A DNA stretch of 64,000 nt from NCBI GenBank assembly GCA_905221605.1, contig CAJNDS010002598.1, positions 1 to 64,000 of the forward strand, read 5' to 3'. Shown here piece by piece: positions 1 to 12,997 of this stretch. Numbering within the stretch: position 1 is the stretch's first letter; every line of letters begins with the position of its first letter. The notes beneath the pieces were generated by a model, which had not been told where the DNA came from, ran no database searches, and saw nothing but the letters and a program-made list of their open reading frames with translations. The translations under genes and the position numbers were made by a program. This DNA comes from Symbiodinium natans. Its lineage: Eukaryota > Sar > Dinophyceae > Suessiales > Symbiodiniaceae.

Positions 1-2150
1 TTCTTAAAATCCTTAAAATCCTTAAAATCCTTAAAATTTTGAAAGAAAATTAAATCATTTTCCGGAAAGAGGCAGGCCCATTTAAAATTTTAAAAATCCT
101 TAAAATCCTTAAAATCCTTAAAAATTTGAAAGGTTGGGGCTTTCAAAATTTTAAGGATTTTAAGGAATTTACCGCCTTTTAAATTTCTTAAAATCCTTAA
201 AATCCTTAAAATTTTGAAAGAAAATTAAATTATTTTCCGGAAAGAGGCAGGCCCATTTAAAATTTTAAAAATCCTTAAAATCCTTAAAATCCTTAAAATT
301 TTGAAAGGTTGGGGCTTTCAAAATTTTAAGGATTTTAAGGATTTTAAGGATTTTTAAAATTTTAAATGGGCCTGACTCTTTCCGGAATATATTTTAATTT
401 TATTTCAAAATTTTAAGGATTTTAAGGTTTTTAAGAAATTTAAAAGGCGTTAAATTCCTTAAAATCCTTAAAATTTTGAAAGCCCCAACCTTTCAAAATT
501 TTAAGGATTTTAAGGATTTTTAAAATTTTAAATGGGCCTGCCTCTGTCCGGAAAATAATTCAATTTTCTTTCAAAATTTTAAAGGATTTTAAGGATTTTA
601 AGAAATTTAAAAGGCCTTAAATTCCTTAAAATCCTTAAAATTTTGAAAGCCCCAACCTTTCAAAATTTTAAGGATTTTAAGGATTTTTAAAATTTTAAAT
701 GGGCCTGCCTCTTTCCGGAAAATAATGTAATTTTCTTTCAAAATTTTAAGGATTTTAAGGATTTTAAGAAATTTAAAAGGCCTTAAATTCCTTAAAATCC
801 TTAAAATTTTGAAAGGCCCGGGCTTTCAAGGATTTTAAGGATTTTAAGGATTTTAAGGATTTTTAAAATTTTAAATGGGCCTGCCTCTTTCCGGAAAATG
901 ATTTAATTTTCTTTCAAAATTTTAAGGATTTTAAGGATTTTAAGGATTTTAAGAAATTTAAAAGGCCTTAAATTCCTTAAAATCCTTAAAATTTTGAAAG
1001 CCCCAACCTTTCAAAATTTTAAGGATTTTAAGGATTTTAAGGATTTTTAAAATTTTTAAATGGGCCTGCCTCTTTCCGGAAAATAATTTAATTTTCTTTC
1101 AAAATTTTAAGGATTTTAAGGATTTTAAGGATTTTAAGAAATTTAAAAGGCCTTAAATTCCTTAAAACCCTTAAAATTTTGAAAGCCCCAACCTTTCAAA
1201 ATTTTAAGGATTTTAAGGATTTTATGGATTTTTAAAATTTTAAATGGGCCTGCCTCTTTCCGGAAAATAGTTTAATTTTCTTTCAAAATTTTAAGGGCTT
1301 TAAGGATTTTAAGAAATTTAACAGGCCTTAAATTCCTTAAAATCCTTAAAATTTTGAAAGGTCCGGGCTTTCAAAATTTTAAGGATTTTAAGGATTTTAA
1401 GGATTTTTAAAATTTTAAATGGGCCTGCCTCTTTCTGGAAAATGATTTAATTTTCTTTCAAAATTTTAAGGATTTTAAGGATTTTTAGGAATTTACAAGG
1501 CCTTAAATTCCTTAAAATCCTTAAAATTTTGAAAGCCCCAACCTTCCAAAATTTTGAGGATTTTAAGGATTTTAAGGATTTTTAAACTTTTAAATGGGCC
1601 TGCCTCTTTCCGGAAAATAGTTTAATTTTCTTTCAAAATCTTAAGGATTTTAAGGATTTTAAGAAATTTAAACGGCCTTAAATTCCTTAAAATCCTTAAA
1701 ATTTTAAAAGGCCCGGGCTTTCAAAATTTTAAGGATTTTAAGGGTTTTAAGGATTTTTAAAATTTTAAATGGGCCTGCCTCTTTCTGGAAAATGATTTAA
1801 TTTTCTTTCAAAATTTTAAGGATTTTAAGAAATTTAAAAGGCCTTAAATTCCTTAAAATCCTTAAAATTTTGAAAGGCCCGGGCTTTCAAAATTTTAAGG
1901 ATTTTAAGGATTTTAAGGATTTTAAGGATTTTTAAAATTTTAAATGGGCCTGCCTCTTTCCGGAAAATATATTAATTTTCTTTCAAAATTTTAAGGATTT
2001 TAAGAATTTAAAATGCCTTAAATTCCTTAAAATCCTTAAAATATTGAAAGGTCCGGGCTTTCAAAATTTCAAGGGTTTTCAGGATTTTAAGGATTTTAAA
2101 ATTTTAAATGGGCCTGACTTTTCCGGAAAATAAATTTATTTTCCAATAGT
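1..2150. repeat. AT-rich satellite, ~175-bp unit, with an inversion near 350
   Basis: About 13 head-to-tail copies of a unit of roughly 165-190 bp. Each carries the block GGGCCTGCCTCTTTCCGGAA followed by AT-rich runs built from TTAAGGATTTTAAGGATT. The block lies near 533, 699, 876, 1066, 1247, 1420, 1597, 1771 and 1947. The first two copies (near 70 and 250) are on the other strand, so the array switches orientation at about 350. Each unit also carries internal inverted repeats (TTAAAATCC versus GGATTTTAA). No open frame or gene is seen. Confidence 0.85.
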
Positions 2151-2177
2151 TTTACTGAGTTTATTTTTTTTATTTAA

Positions 2178-3690
2178 ATGGGCCTGACCCTTTCTGGAAA
2201 ATACTTGAATATTAGTTTAAAATTTGATAGATTTTAAGGAAACTAGGGGCATTTCAATATTTGGAAAGGCCATGAAGTTCCATGGGTACGTTATATTTTT
2301 GGATTTTTGTTTGTAATTTTTGGCAAATAAACCATTTAAGTTTTTTTTTTTGCAATTTTCCTGAAATTCTGAAAGCCTAGGCCTTACAAGAAAAATAAAG
2401 AAAACAGCAACACAAATACTCATTCAAAATATTTAAATGCGCTTCTTAGTCCTTTTAAAAAAGAACATTTTGTTTTGTTAATTCATAAGGCTTGTAAAAA
2501 AAGCCGGAGGTCCGGGGACGAGCGTTAACAAAAGCATTCCCCTTGAATATTTCTCCCGCGAAACTTTTCTCCCGCGAATTTTGGCGGGAGAAATTCCCGC
2601 GAGCTCTCCCTTGAGTTTTTCTGGTTTTCCCGTGGTTTCCCTTTGATGTTTTTTTTGGTTTCCCTTCAGTTTCCCGTGAGAGTCAAATCTTCCTTTTACT
2701 GTTCCCTTGGACTTCCCTTTGAACTTCCCTTGGTTTTCCCTCGGATCCCCTTCGAAATTAAAACGCATCCCGCGAGAAATCTCGCAAGACTTCAAAAATA
2801 AGGGCTTCCTTTTCCCACGGGATTTCCCGCGAAGCAGGCCGTAGGCCCCGAGCTGTGGCTGTAGTCTGCAGGCCCCCGAGCTCTCTGACTGTAGAGTCTC
2901 CAGGCCCCCAAATGGGCCTGACCCCTTCCGGAAAATACTTGAATATTAGTTTAAAATTTGATAGATTTTAAGGAAACTAGGGGCATTTCAATATTTGGAA
3001 AGGCCATGAAGTTCCATGGGTACCTTATATTTTTGGATTTTTGTTTGTAATTTTTAGCAAATAAACCATTTAAGTTTTTTTTGGCAATTTTCCTGAAATT
3101 CTGAAAGCCTAGGCCTTACAAGAAAAATAAAAAAACAGCAACAAAAATACTCATTTAAAATATTTAAATGCGCTTCTTAGTCCTTTTAAAAAAGAACATT
3201 TTGTTTTGTTAATTCATAAGGCTTGTAAAAAAAGCCGGGGGTCCGGGGACGAGCGTTAACAAAAGCATTCCCCTTGAATATTTCTCCCGCGAAACTTTTC
3301 TCCCGCGAATTTTGGCGGGAGAAATTCCCGCGAGCTCTCCCTTGAGTTTTCCTGGTTTTCCCGTGGTTTCCCTTTGACTTTTTTTTGGTTTCCCTTCAGT
3401 TTCCCGTGAGAGTCAAAGCTTCCTTTTACTGTTCCCTTGGACTTCCCTTTGAACTTCCCTTGGTTTTCCCTCGGATCCCCTTCGAAATTAAAACGCATCC
3501 CGCGAGAAATCTCGCAAGACTTCAAAAATAAGGGCTTCCTTTTCCCACGGGATTTCCCGCGAAGCAGGCCGTAGGCCCCGAGCTGTGGCTGTAGTCTGCA
3601 GGCCCCCGAGCTCTCTGACTGTAGTCTCCAGGCCCCCGGGCTCTCTCGTTGTCACCAGGGTCCGGGCTGTCTGGCTGTAGTCTGCAGGCC
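2178..3690. repeat. 736-bp tandem direct repeat
   Basis: The segment starting at 2178 (GGGCCTGACCCTTTCTGG) recurs almost unchanged from 2914. Each copy has an AT-rich half derived from the satellite to the left and a half rich in TTCCCTTGG/TTCCCGCGA motifs. The short minus-strand frames in the two copies (2478-2795 and 3256-3525) are homologous but diverge by small indels, which does not suggest a maintained protein. Confidence 0.8.
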
Positions 3691-3895
3691 CCCGAGCTCT
3701 CTGACTGTAGAGTCTCCAGGCCTTTGGGCTCGCTGTAGTCACCAGGGTCCCGGGCAGTCTCAGGCCCCCGAGCTCTCTGACTGTAGTCTCCAGGCCCCCG
3801 GTCTCTCTCGCTGTAGTCACCAGGCCCCCGGGCTGTCTGGCTGTAGTCTGCAGGCCCCCGAGCTCTCTGACTGTAGTCTCCAGCCCCCCGGGCTC
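3590..3895. repeat. GC-rich minisatellite with CAGGCCCCCGAGCTCTCTGA core
   Basis: Imperfect tandem copies of a CTGTAGTCTCCAGGCCCCCG/GAGCTCTCTGA unit. A few units already occur at the end of each 736-bp repeat copy (from about 2850), so the array probably grew from that end. The minus-strand frame through it (3488-3820) is repeat-driven. Confidence 0.7.
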
Positions 3896-4720
3896 TCGTG
3901 CTTGCTTGGGTTTATATTGTTTTTTACTTAATTAGATTGACTTAAGTAATTGAAATAATTTAAAGAATTTAAGTATCGAAATTTATTTAAATAATTAAAT
4001 AACTTAAATATGACGGGCAGGTTTCGGATTTAAATTACTTAAGTTATTTAACTTCGGCCGGGAATTAAATAATGTGAATAATTTGTAAATAATATCAACA
4101 ATTTACACAATGTAAATAATTGAAATAGTTTAAATAATTTATATAATTTAAATCCGAAAAGGGGGGGACCACCCCCCCCCCTGCCCCCTAAGACTTAAAT
4201 AATTCAAATAACTTAAATCCGAAACCTCCCCGTCTTATTTACACTTTTTGAATTATTTAATTCTGGGGAGGGGGGGGGTGGTCCCCCCCCCGCCCGCCGG
4301 ATTTAAATCATTTTTCATTATTTAAACTATCTAGATTCTTTAAATCGCCTGGGAATCAAATAATTTCAATTTGAATATGACGGGCAGGCTTCGGATTTAA
4401 AATATTTAAATTATCTAATTCGGCCGGGATTTAAATAATTTAAATAATTTAAACAATTATTTAAGGCTTCGAACGGATTTAAAATATTTACATAATTTCA
4501 ATAATTTCAATAATTTAAATCCGAAAAGGGGGGGGGGGCCACCCGCCCTGCCCCCTAAGGATTAAACAATTTAAATAATTTAAATCCGAAACCTCCCCGT
4601 CTTATTTAAATTATTTAATTATGTAATTCTGGGGAGGGGGGGTGGTCCCCCCCCCCTTTCGGATTTAAATTTTTAAAATTATTAGATTGTTTAAAATATT
4701 TGAATTATTTAAATTATGGC
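3896..4720. repeat. TTTAAAT-rich repeat with self-complementary G/C blocks
   Basis: Low-complexity TTTAAATAATTTAAAT sequence, interrupted four times by blocks such as GGGGGGGACCACCCCCCCCC, preceded or followed by AAATCCGAAA or its complement. The G/C blocks can fold on themselves. No gene is seen. Confidence 0.7.
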
Positions 4721-5289
4721 ACGGCTCTACTGACACATATTCCGCGGAAAGATTGTCATGTTTTTGGTGAAATTTACGAACACTTACCCCCCGATAAGCA
4801 AGATCTTGGAACCACTCCGCGTACTCAGCCTTTAAGAGTTTAAGGGGGTTTCAAATTCAGGGATACTTATATTTGCTCCTGTAAACTTACGAACACTTAC
4901 CCCCCGATAAGCAAGACTTGGAGCCTGCAGACAACAACAAACAGGTCTGTCGCAAAACCGCGACCATTGATACATACCCCCTGTAAAAGGGTATGTCGCG
5001 TATGTGGGCCGCGGCCCGGTTACAAGCAATTAATATTGGCACGCGGCCATTTGTTTGCAAGAAACAGGGGTCTGCATACCGCAGCAAAACATAAACACAT
5101 GATGACGATGCGAACAACTGACTAGATGATGAAGATGATGAGGATGAACAAGATCAAGGAGCTGATGAAGATGATGAAGATGATGAAGATGATGATGCTG
5201 CTGGGAAAGCTTTATGCAATTGATGCAGTGAAGTTATGCCAGTACAATGAAAGGACTCATGCAGATGAAGAGTGTGATGACAATGATGA
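4721..5289. other. Repeat-derived region without a convincing gene
   Basis: A 30-bp direct repeat (TTACGAACACTTACCCCCCG and ten more bases) occurs at 4774 and 4887. A GATGAAGATGATGA trinucleotide tract follows at about 5126-5215. The short open frames are explained by these repeats. Confidence 0.6.
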
Positions 5290-6570
5290 TAGAGCTTTGC
5301 GCTTTATTTTGTCACCCCGTCTCCTTGCTTCCTGTCTCTTCTCTTCTTTCCAGCACCCTTCCAGAAAAATGGCATCCTTGTTCTCTCTCCTCTCTCACTT
5401 CCCTTTCCCTTCTCTCTTTCTGTTACTTTTTGACTGATGAACAACAAGAAAGAAACTTGCAGGATAAAACAGTGGCAGGGTAAGCAGACGTTGCGCGTGG
5501 ACCTTGCCGTACTTCATCATATCCCTCTTCTCGGCCCATCTCTTCTGCTCCTTTCCTTACTCTTCTCCTTTTCATAATTATTCCTCTTTAGTTGTTCTTA
5601 TCTGGAAAAGAAAGAGGGAAGGGAGAGATAAGGGAGGGAGGATAGATAAAGAAGAGTGCCATCTTCTCTGCGCCTTGTTTTGTCTCTCCCTCTTCTCTAT
5701 TCATCTCTCTTCTATTCTTTTCTTTGCTGTTCTATTGAAATTGGATTCCCTGTATCTCTCCTCTGTCCTTCTCTCTCGCTCCTCTTCTCCTGTTCCCCTC
5801 TAAACGATTGCTCTTTACAGATAGGTGCCCTCCCTCCTCTTCAGGAAATCTCTTTTCGCTTATTTTGCTTTTTGAAGCGAATAAAACAACGGATAAGAGA
5901 GGAAAGGGAATGACTAAGTAAAGACAGGAGCTCTTCAATAGGTGCCCTCCCTCCTCTTCAGGAAATCTCTTTTCCCTTATTTTGCTTTTTGAAGCGAAGA
6001 AAACAACAGATAAGAAGAGAGGAAAGGGAATGACTAAGTAAAGAGAGGAGCTCTTCAATTTCCCTCCCTATATCTGATGTTACTTTTCCTTCTTGGGCGG
6101 TGCCCTTCTTTCTCCCTTGAAGATGCAGAAAACGATCAGGAAGGACACCCGTTCCATCGCCCATATATAGACAGAGATAAATCATGAGCATCAGCTGGGT
6201 TTGCTGCCGATCCAAAATGGGCGTCCCTTTTAATCGCTTTCTGTGTCTTGAAACGAGCAAAAGGGGCACCCGTACTAAGTGTTTTCTTGTGGTGTCCCTT
6301 TTCTTCGCTTGAAGATGCAGAAAACGATCCAAAAAGGACACCCGTTCCATCGCCCATATATGGGGAGAGAGATAAATCATGAGCATCAGCTGGGTTTGCT
6401 GCCAATCCAAAATGGGCGCCCCTTTTAATCGCTTGCTGTGTCTTCAAACGAGCAAAAGGGACACCCTAAGTGTTTTCTTGTGGTGTCCCTTTTCTTCGCT
6501 TGAAGATGCAGAAAACGATCTAAAAGGACACCTGTTCCATCGCCCATATATAGGGAGAGAGAGGGAGAGA

Positions 6571-6635
<65 letters not shown>

Positions 6636-6803
6636 TGAGCATCAGCTGGGTTGGCTGCCAATCCAAAATGGACGTCCCTTTTAATCGCTTTCTGTGTCTT
6701 CAAACGAGCAAAAGGGACACCCTAAGTGCTTTCTTGTGGGGTGTCCCTTTTCCTCGCTTGAAGATGCAGAAAACGATCAAAAAGGACACCCATTCCATCG
6801 CCC

Positions 6804-6840
<37 letters not shown>

Positions 6841-7016
6841 AAGAATCATGAGCATCAGCTGGGTTGGCTGCCAATCCAAAATGGACGTCCCTTTTAATCG
6901 CTTTCTGTGTCTTCAAACGAGCAAAAGGGACACCCTAAGTGCTTTCTTGTGGGGTGTCCCTTTTCCTCGCTTGAAGATGCAGAAAACGATCAAAAAGGAC
7001 ACCCATTCCATCGCCC

Positions 7017-7056
<40 letters not shown>

Positions 7057-7516
7057 TGAGCATCAGCTGGGTTGGCTGCCAATCCAAAATGGACGTCCCT
7101 TTTAATCGCTTTCTGTGTCTTCAAACGAACAAAAGAAAACACTTAGGTTCCTCACTTGAAGATGCAGGAAACGGCCCAACAAGGACACCCGTTCCATCGC
7201 CCATATATGGAGAGAGAGAGAGAGGGAGAAAGGAAAAAATCATGAGCATCAGCTGGGTTTGCTTACATGTTCATTGTTATTCCTTTTGTTTTTTCTAACG
7301 GAAATGAACAAGAGAAGAGAAAAATAAGAACCAGAGGAAAGATGAAAACGAGCACCATCTTTTCTTTGCCTGATTTTTGCATTTCGCCTGTCCTCATTTC
7401 TCTTCTATTCTTTTCATTGCTCTTCCATTTAGAGTTGCATTCCTGTTGATCTCTCCTCTCTCCTTTCTCTCTCCCTTCTCTTCTCTTGTTCTCCTTTAAA
7501 TCTCAAAAACACACAA
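5290..7516. repeat. Segmental duplication, copy 1
   Basis: This block matches 8952-10903 nearly base for base over most of its length, at an offset of about 3.66 kb. The difference in length comes mainly from the number of palindromic units (see 6184-7250). It is pyrimidine-rich in its first third. A third, more diverged copy of that first third lies at about 7740-8345. Frames recur in all copies but shift with small indels, and none resembles a known protein. Confidence 0.8.
6184..7250. repeat. Array of a ~125-bp near-palindrome joined by (GA)n
   Basis: Six units start with CATGAGCATCAGCTGGGTT (6184, 6379, 6635, 6848, 7056, 7241). The core from AATGGACGTCCCTTTTAATC to GATCAAAAAGGACACCCATT is close to its own reverse complement over about 125 bp; for example TCTTCAAACGAGCAAAAGGG in the left arm faces CCCTTTTCCTCGCTTGAAGA in the right. 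Units are separated by (GA)n tracts of up to about 45 bp. This is what a MITE multiplied in tandem would look like. Confidence 0.75.
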
Positions 7517-7739
7517 AAGGAAGCTTCTTTTCCTTGTTGAATGAAGAATGAAAAAAGAAGAAAAGAGATAGGGAAAGAAATTGAAGAGCTCCACTGCCTA
7601 TTGGTTCATTCCATTTCCTCTCTTTCTATGTGTTGTTTTCCTTGTCGTTTCAGAAAGCAAGCAAAATAAGGGCAAGGGGGCTTCCTGAAGAGGAGAGAGG
7701 GCACCTATCTGCGAAGAGGCCTTGTCCTTTTTAAGAATA

Positions 7740-8462
7740 GAGGGAAAAGGGAACAAGGAAGGGAGAGATGATAGACAAAGAAGAGTGCCATCTTCTTTGC
7801 GCCTTGTTGTGTTCCTCCGTATCCTTGCTTCTTGTCTCCTCTCTTCTGTTCAGTACCCTTCCAGAAAATTAAAATGGCCTCCTTGTTGTCTCTCCTCTCT
7901 CACTTCCCTTTCCCTTCTCTCCTTCTGTTTCCGTTTAACTGACAAAGCACAAGACAGGTATGATAAAGCAGTGGAAGGTAAAGCAGAGGGTGACTCCTTG
8001 CGCTTGGACCTTGCCGTACTTCATCATGTCCCTCTTCTCGGCCTATCTCTTCTGCTCTTTTCCTTACTCTTCTCCTTTTCATAAATTCTTCCTCTTTAGT
8101 TGTTCTTATTTCGAAAAGAAAGAGGGAAGGGAGAGATAAGGGAGGGAGGATAGATAAAGAAGAGTGCCATCTTCTCAGCGCCTCGTTTTGTCTCTCCCTC
8201 TTCTCTATTCATCTCTCTTCTATTCTTTTCTTTGCTATTCCATTGAAATTGGATTCCTGTTATCTCTCCCCTCTCCTTCTCTCTCGCTCCTCTTCTCCTG
8301 TTCCCCTCTAAATGACAAAAAACACAAGAAAGGAAGAACAAGAGGGGCATGTGTTGCAATAAAGCAGGAAGGGAATTGAAGAGCTCCTCTCGCTACTTTC
8401 TCATGCCCTTTCCTTTCTATCTACCACAATCTACCACACCAAAACACGACTCTCAGCTTCCA
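7740..8462. repeat. Diverged third copy of the pyrimidine-rich segment
   Basis: Resembles 5290-5810 and 8952-9460 (for example TGCGCCTTGTT followed by CTTCCAGAAAA and CTCTCACTTCCCTTTCCC), with many substitutions and indels. No gene is recognised. Confidence 0.6.
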
Positions 8463-8780
8463 AATATACTTCATCATGGGGAGAAGGGACATACTTCATC
8501 ACAGACTTGGCCCACAGGGAGAGGGGATATACTTCATCACGCTGCTGGGGGGCTGGATCACAAACATGGCCCACGGGGCGAGGGGACATACTTCAGCCAC
8601 AAAGAGAGGGAACCTACTTCATCACGCTGGTGGGATGCTGGATCACAAACCTGGCCTACGGGGAGAGGGGACATGCTTCATCACAAATTTGGCCCACGGG
8701 GAGAGGGGACATACTTCATCACAAATTTGGCCCGCGGGGAGAAGGGACATACTTCATCACAGACTTGGCTCACAGGAGGC
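8463..8780. repeat. 38-bp minisatellite
   Basis: About eight imperfect copies of a unit containing GGGGAGAGGGGACATACTTC followed by ATCACAAATTTGGCCCAC. Open frames on the + strand (8349-8795, 8507-9145) arise from the repeat. Confidence 0.8.
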
Positions 8781-8951
8781 GCCAAAATAATCTAAATAAT
8801 CTAATTATTCAAACCCATTGGTTCCTCTGGAAACCCAACCATTTAAATAATTTAAAGAATTTAATTATTCAAATACCTGGATTTAAATATTTTAGTTCTG
8901 GGGCGTCCCATCAAAAGGGAATAGGGAGAGACAAGGGAGAGATGATATATA

Positions 8952-10405
8952 TAGAGCTTTGCGCTTTATTTTGTCACTCCGTCTCCTTGCTTCCTGTCTC
9001 TTCTCTTCTTTCCAGCACCCTTCCAGAAAAATGGCATCCTTGTTCTCTCTCCTCTCTCACTTCCCTTTCCCTTCTCTCTTTCTGTTACTTTTTGACTGAT
9101 GAACAACAAGAAAGGAACTTGCAGGATAAAACAGTGGCAGGGTAAGCAGAGCTTGCGCGTGGACCTTGCCGTACTTCATCATATCCCTCTTCTCGGCCTA
9201 TCTCTTCTGCTCCTTTCCTTACTCTTCTCCTTTTCATAATTATTCCTCTTTAGTTGTTCTTATCTGGAAAAGAAAGGAAGGGAGAGATAAGGGAGGGAGG
9301 ATAGATAAAGAAGAGCGCCATCTTCTCTGCGCCTTGTTTTGTCTCTCCCTCTTCTCTCTTCATCTCTCTTCTATTCTTTTCTTTGCTGTTCTATTGAAAT
9401 TGGATTCCCTGTATCTCTCCTCTGTCCTTCTCTCTCGCTCCTCTTCTCCTGTTCCCCTCTAAACGATTGCTCTTTACAGATAGGTGCCCTCCCTCCTCTT
9501 CAGGAAATCTCTTTTCGCTTATTTTGCTTTTTGAAGCGAATAAAACAACGGATAAGAGAGGAAAGGGAATGACTAAGTAAAGACAGGAGCTCTTCAATAG
9601 GTGCCCTCCCTCCTCTTCAGGAAATCTCTTTTCCCGTATTTTGCTTTTTGAAGCGAAGAAAACAACAGATAAGAAGAGAGGAAAGGGAATGACTAAGTAA
9701 AGAGAGGAGCTCTTCAATTTCCCACCCTATATCTGATGTTACGTTTCCTTCTTGGGCGGTGCCCTTCTTTCTCCCTTGAAGATGCAGAAAACGATCAGGA
9801 AGGACACCCGTTCCATCGCCCATATATAGACAGAGATAAATCATGAGCATCAGCTGGGTTTGCTGCCGATCCAAAATGGGCGTCCCTTTAAATCGCTTTC
9901 TGTGTCTTGAAACAAGCAAAAGGGGCACCCTTACTAAGTGTTTTCTTGTGGTGTCACTTTTCTTCGCTTGAAGATGCAGAAAACGATCCAAAAAGGACAC
10001 CCGTTCCATCGCCCATGTGTGGGGAGAGAGATAAATCATGAGCATCAGCTGGGTTTGCTGCCAATCCAAAATGGGCGCCCCTTTTAATCGCTTGCTGTGT
10101 CTTCAAACGAGCAAAAGGGACACCCTAAGTGTTTTCTTGTGGTGCCCTTTTCTTCGCTTGAAGATGCAGAACACGATCTTAAAGGACACCTGTTCCATCG
10201 CCCATATATAGGGAGAGAGAGAGAGAGAGAGAAATCATGAGCATCAGCTGGGTTGGCTGCCAATCCAAAACGGGCGTCCCTTTTAATCGCTTTCGGTGTC
10301 TTCAAACGAGCAAAAGGGACACCCTAAGTGCTTTCTTGTGGGGTGTCCCTTTTCCTCGCTTGAAGATGCAGAAAACGATCAACAAGGACACCCATTCCAT
10401 CGCCC

Positions 10406-10436
<31 letters not shown>

Positions 10437-10903
10437 AACAAAATCATGAGCATCAGCTGGGTTGGCTGCCAATCCAAAATGGACGTCCCTTTTAATCGCT
10501 TTCTGTGTCTTCAAACGAACAAAAGAAAACACTTAGGTTCCTCACTTGAAGATGCAGGAAACGGCCCAACAAGGACACCCGTTCCATCGCCCATATATGG
10601 AGAGAGAGAGAGAGGGAGAAGGAAAAAAATCATGAGCATCAGCTGGGTTTGCTTACATGTTCATTGTTATTCCTTTTGTTTTTTCTAACGGAAATGAACA
10701 AGAGAAGAGAAAAATAAGAACCAGAGGAAAGATGAAAACGAGCACCATCTTCTCTTTGCCTGATTTTTGCATTTCGCCGTCCTCATTTCTCTTCCATTCT
10801 TTTCATTGCTCTTCCATTTAGAGTTGCATTCCTGTTGATCTCTCCTCTCTCCTTTCTCTCTCCCTTCTCTTCTCTTGTTCTCCTTTAAATCTCAAAAACA
10901 CAC
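8952..10903. repeat. Segmental duplication, copy 2
   Basis: Second copy of 5290-7516, with palindromic units at 9843, 10038, 10237, 10446 and 10631 (five instead of six) and shorter (GA)n spacers. The rest of the copy differs by scattered single bases, which suggests a recent duplication. Confidence 0.8.
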
Positions 10904-10909
10904 AGTGAG

Positions 10910-12032
10910 GAAGACAAGCTTCGAGGCGCTGGAGCCGTGCCGTTTTCAGGCATCGGCTTGGTCAACGAGTTGCTATTTGTTGTCCGCAAAGTTAGTGTCT
11001 TAAGATTGTTCACCGATTGTTGTATGATGGTCACTGATTATCCGAGAAGTTTTCGCGGGTCTTTTGCAATGGGTGCTGTCGTTGCTTTTTTTTGTTGGCT
11101 CCTTCTCGGCGGGGCAGTGGCTTCTGCGGTCATGGGAGTGTCCGTGGCGGAGGTGGACTGTAGCGGGTTGTGCGGCTGCATGATTCCAATGCTTGCGGTA
11201 AAGGCATGTGTCTCAAGGTGATTTTCTGCGGGAGTGTTTTCTGCACGAGACGGTTCAGGGCACTGCAGGACTCGCGTCCACTTCAGTTTGTGAAGAAGAG
11301 TACGAAGTTCGACAGATTGTCGAACCGACATCTGTACGCGTTGAATGATAATGTAGATGTCTTGAAAGAGTTAGGGCATCTTCATGAGAAGAAGCCTCTT
11401 TCAGTAGCAGTGATCTTTGCCGACGCACACCAAGCAACAATTGTGCACGACAGCTGGCGAGACTTGGCGTCGGCCGCAGCAGTTTCCCGAGTCAGGAAGA
11501 CAAGCTACGAGGCGCCGCAGCCGTGCCGTCTTCAGGCATCGGCTTGGTCGACCAGTTGCTATTGGTTGCCCGCAAAAATAGTGTCTTAAGATTGTTCACC
11601 GATTGTTGTATGATGGTCACTGATTACGCGAGACGTTTTCGCAGGTCTTTTGCAATGGGTGCCGTCGTTGCTTTTTTTTGGTCGGCTCCTTATCGGCGGG
11701 GCAGTGGCTTCTGCGGTCATGGGTGCGTCCGTGGCGGAGGTGGACTGTAGCGGATTGCGCGGTTGTATGATTCCAATGCTTGCGGTAAAGGCAGTGATTT
11801 TCTGCGGGGGTGTTTTCTGCACGAGACGGTTCAGGGGTCTGCAGTACTCGCGTCCACTTCAGTTTGTGAAGAAGAGTACGAAGTTTTACAGGTTGTCGAA
11901 CCGACGTCTGTACGCGTTGAATGATAATGTAGATGTCTTGAAAGAGTTAGGGCATCTTCATGAGAAGATGCCTCTTTCAGTAGCAGTGATCTTTGCCGAT
12001 CCACACCAAGCAACAATTGGGCACGACAGCTG
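10910..12032. repeat. Tandem duplication of ~570 bp with unrecognised frames
   Basis: The two halves start with near-identical AGGAAGACAAGCT blocks at about 10909 and 11496. They share TTAAGATTGTTCACCGATTG, a CTGTCGTTGC block and a GTACGCGTTGAATGATAATG block. Each copy has a + strand frame (10937-11221; 11650-12033) with a short hydrophobic stretch, but the frames are not the same length and carry indels. I do not recognise a protein. A degenerate duplicated gene or a dispersed repeat are both possible. Confidence 0.6.
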
Positions 12033-12990
12033 ACAGGACACTTCAATGTGCGCACAACGGTGCGCAGCCCGACCCGAGAGACCGCTTGGATCATCCCCCA
12101 CGCAAGAGCAGAAGTGATAGCTAGTATTCGTTGCCAACATCTGACTGCGTCTGTACGTTCACATCAAAAAAGAGTAAATTATAAATCGTAAACCCTAAAC
12201 CCTAAGAGAACGAAATTGGTGAATTTGTGCTTCAGGTTTCTTGGATTTAGTTTGTTTATAGGTTTTTAAATACAAAACAAGAGAGAACGTCAAATAATAC
12301 ATAAAGGTCCATGCCACATATATATATATATACTTCCCAGTTAAGGGCCCATATCAAGGAACCGTGCAACCACCCTCAGACTTTGGGTTCATGTTTGGGA
12401 GTTCAAGGGTTGACCTGGGTGTATGATTTAGTTCTCCATGGTCCTGTAGTATGCCCCAAGCCCTAAACCCTAAAACACGGGGAAGTGCTCCATTCCCCTT
12501 TTGTTGGGTTGGGTTCCATGTTCCTCAAATATAAATACAAATACAAACACAAATAAACAAAACACACATGAGCCCTAATCACCCCAGCACGCACATGTGC
12601 GACCCGAGAGTTCATGACCCAAAGCCCTGCTCTAAGCAAGGCACAGCCGAGCTACCCAGACACCGGAAGGAGGCAGCTCCCCTGCGACGTTTCTGAGGAT
12701 TTTTGAGGATACCTCGGACCCTAAACCCTAAACCCTAAACCAGGTTCAGTTGCAGAGAGAGCCCCCTTCAAGCCCCTTTCGAGCCACCATCTGACAGTGA
12801 TATGCTTTGAAGTTAACTGGGTACCAACTCGGGACAATTGTGAATTTGTTAAACCTTGTTGTTATCTAGCCCTAACATGTACAGACAATATGCGTATGTG
12901 TGTATATATGTATATGTATATATAGGTAGTATACGCAGATATCCACACACATGTTGTATCTATCGATATGTATATGTCTGTACCTACACT
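12033..12990. other. No gene seen; first short heptamer runs
   Basis: CCCTAAA appears here for the first time (near 12192, 12466 and 12720), in runs of one to three. Otherwise this is unremarkable sequence without an open frame of note. Confidence 0.5.
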
Positions 12991-12997
12991 ACTACAT

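Noticed and set aside
6184-7250. CRISPR array
   Set aside because: Regular repeats exist, but the spacers are (GA)n and the repeat is a 125-bp palindrome in eukaryotic DNA.
8463-8780. CRISPR-like 38-bp repeat
   Set aside because: No spacers; units are contiguous.
5290-10903. Duplicated small proteins in the pyrimidine-rich segments
   Set aside because: Frames shift between copies and are rich in Ser/Leu from CTCTTC repeats; no conserved start, stop or motif.
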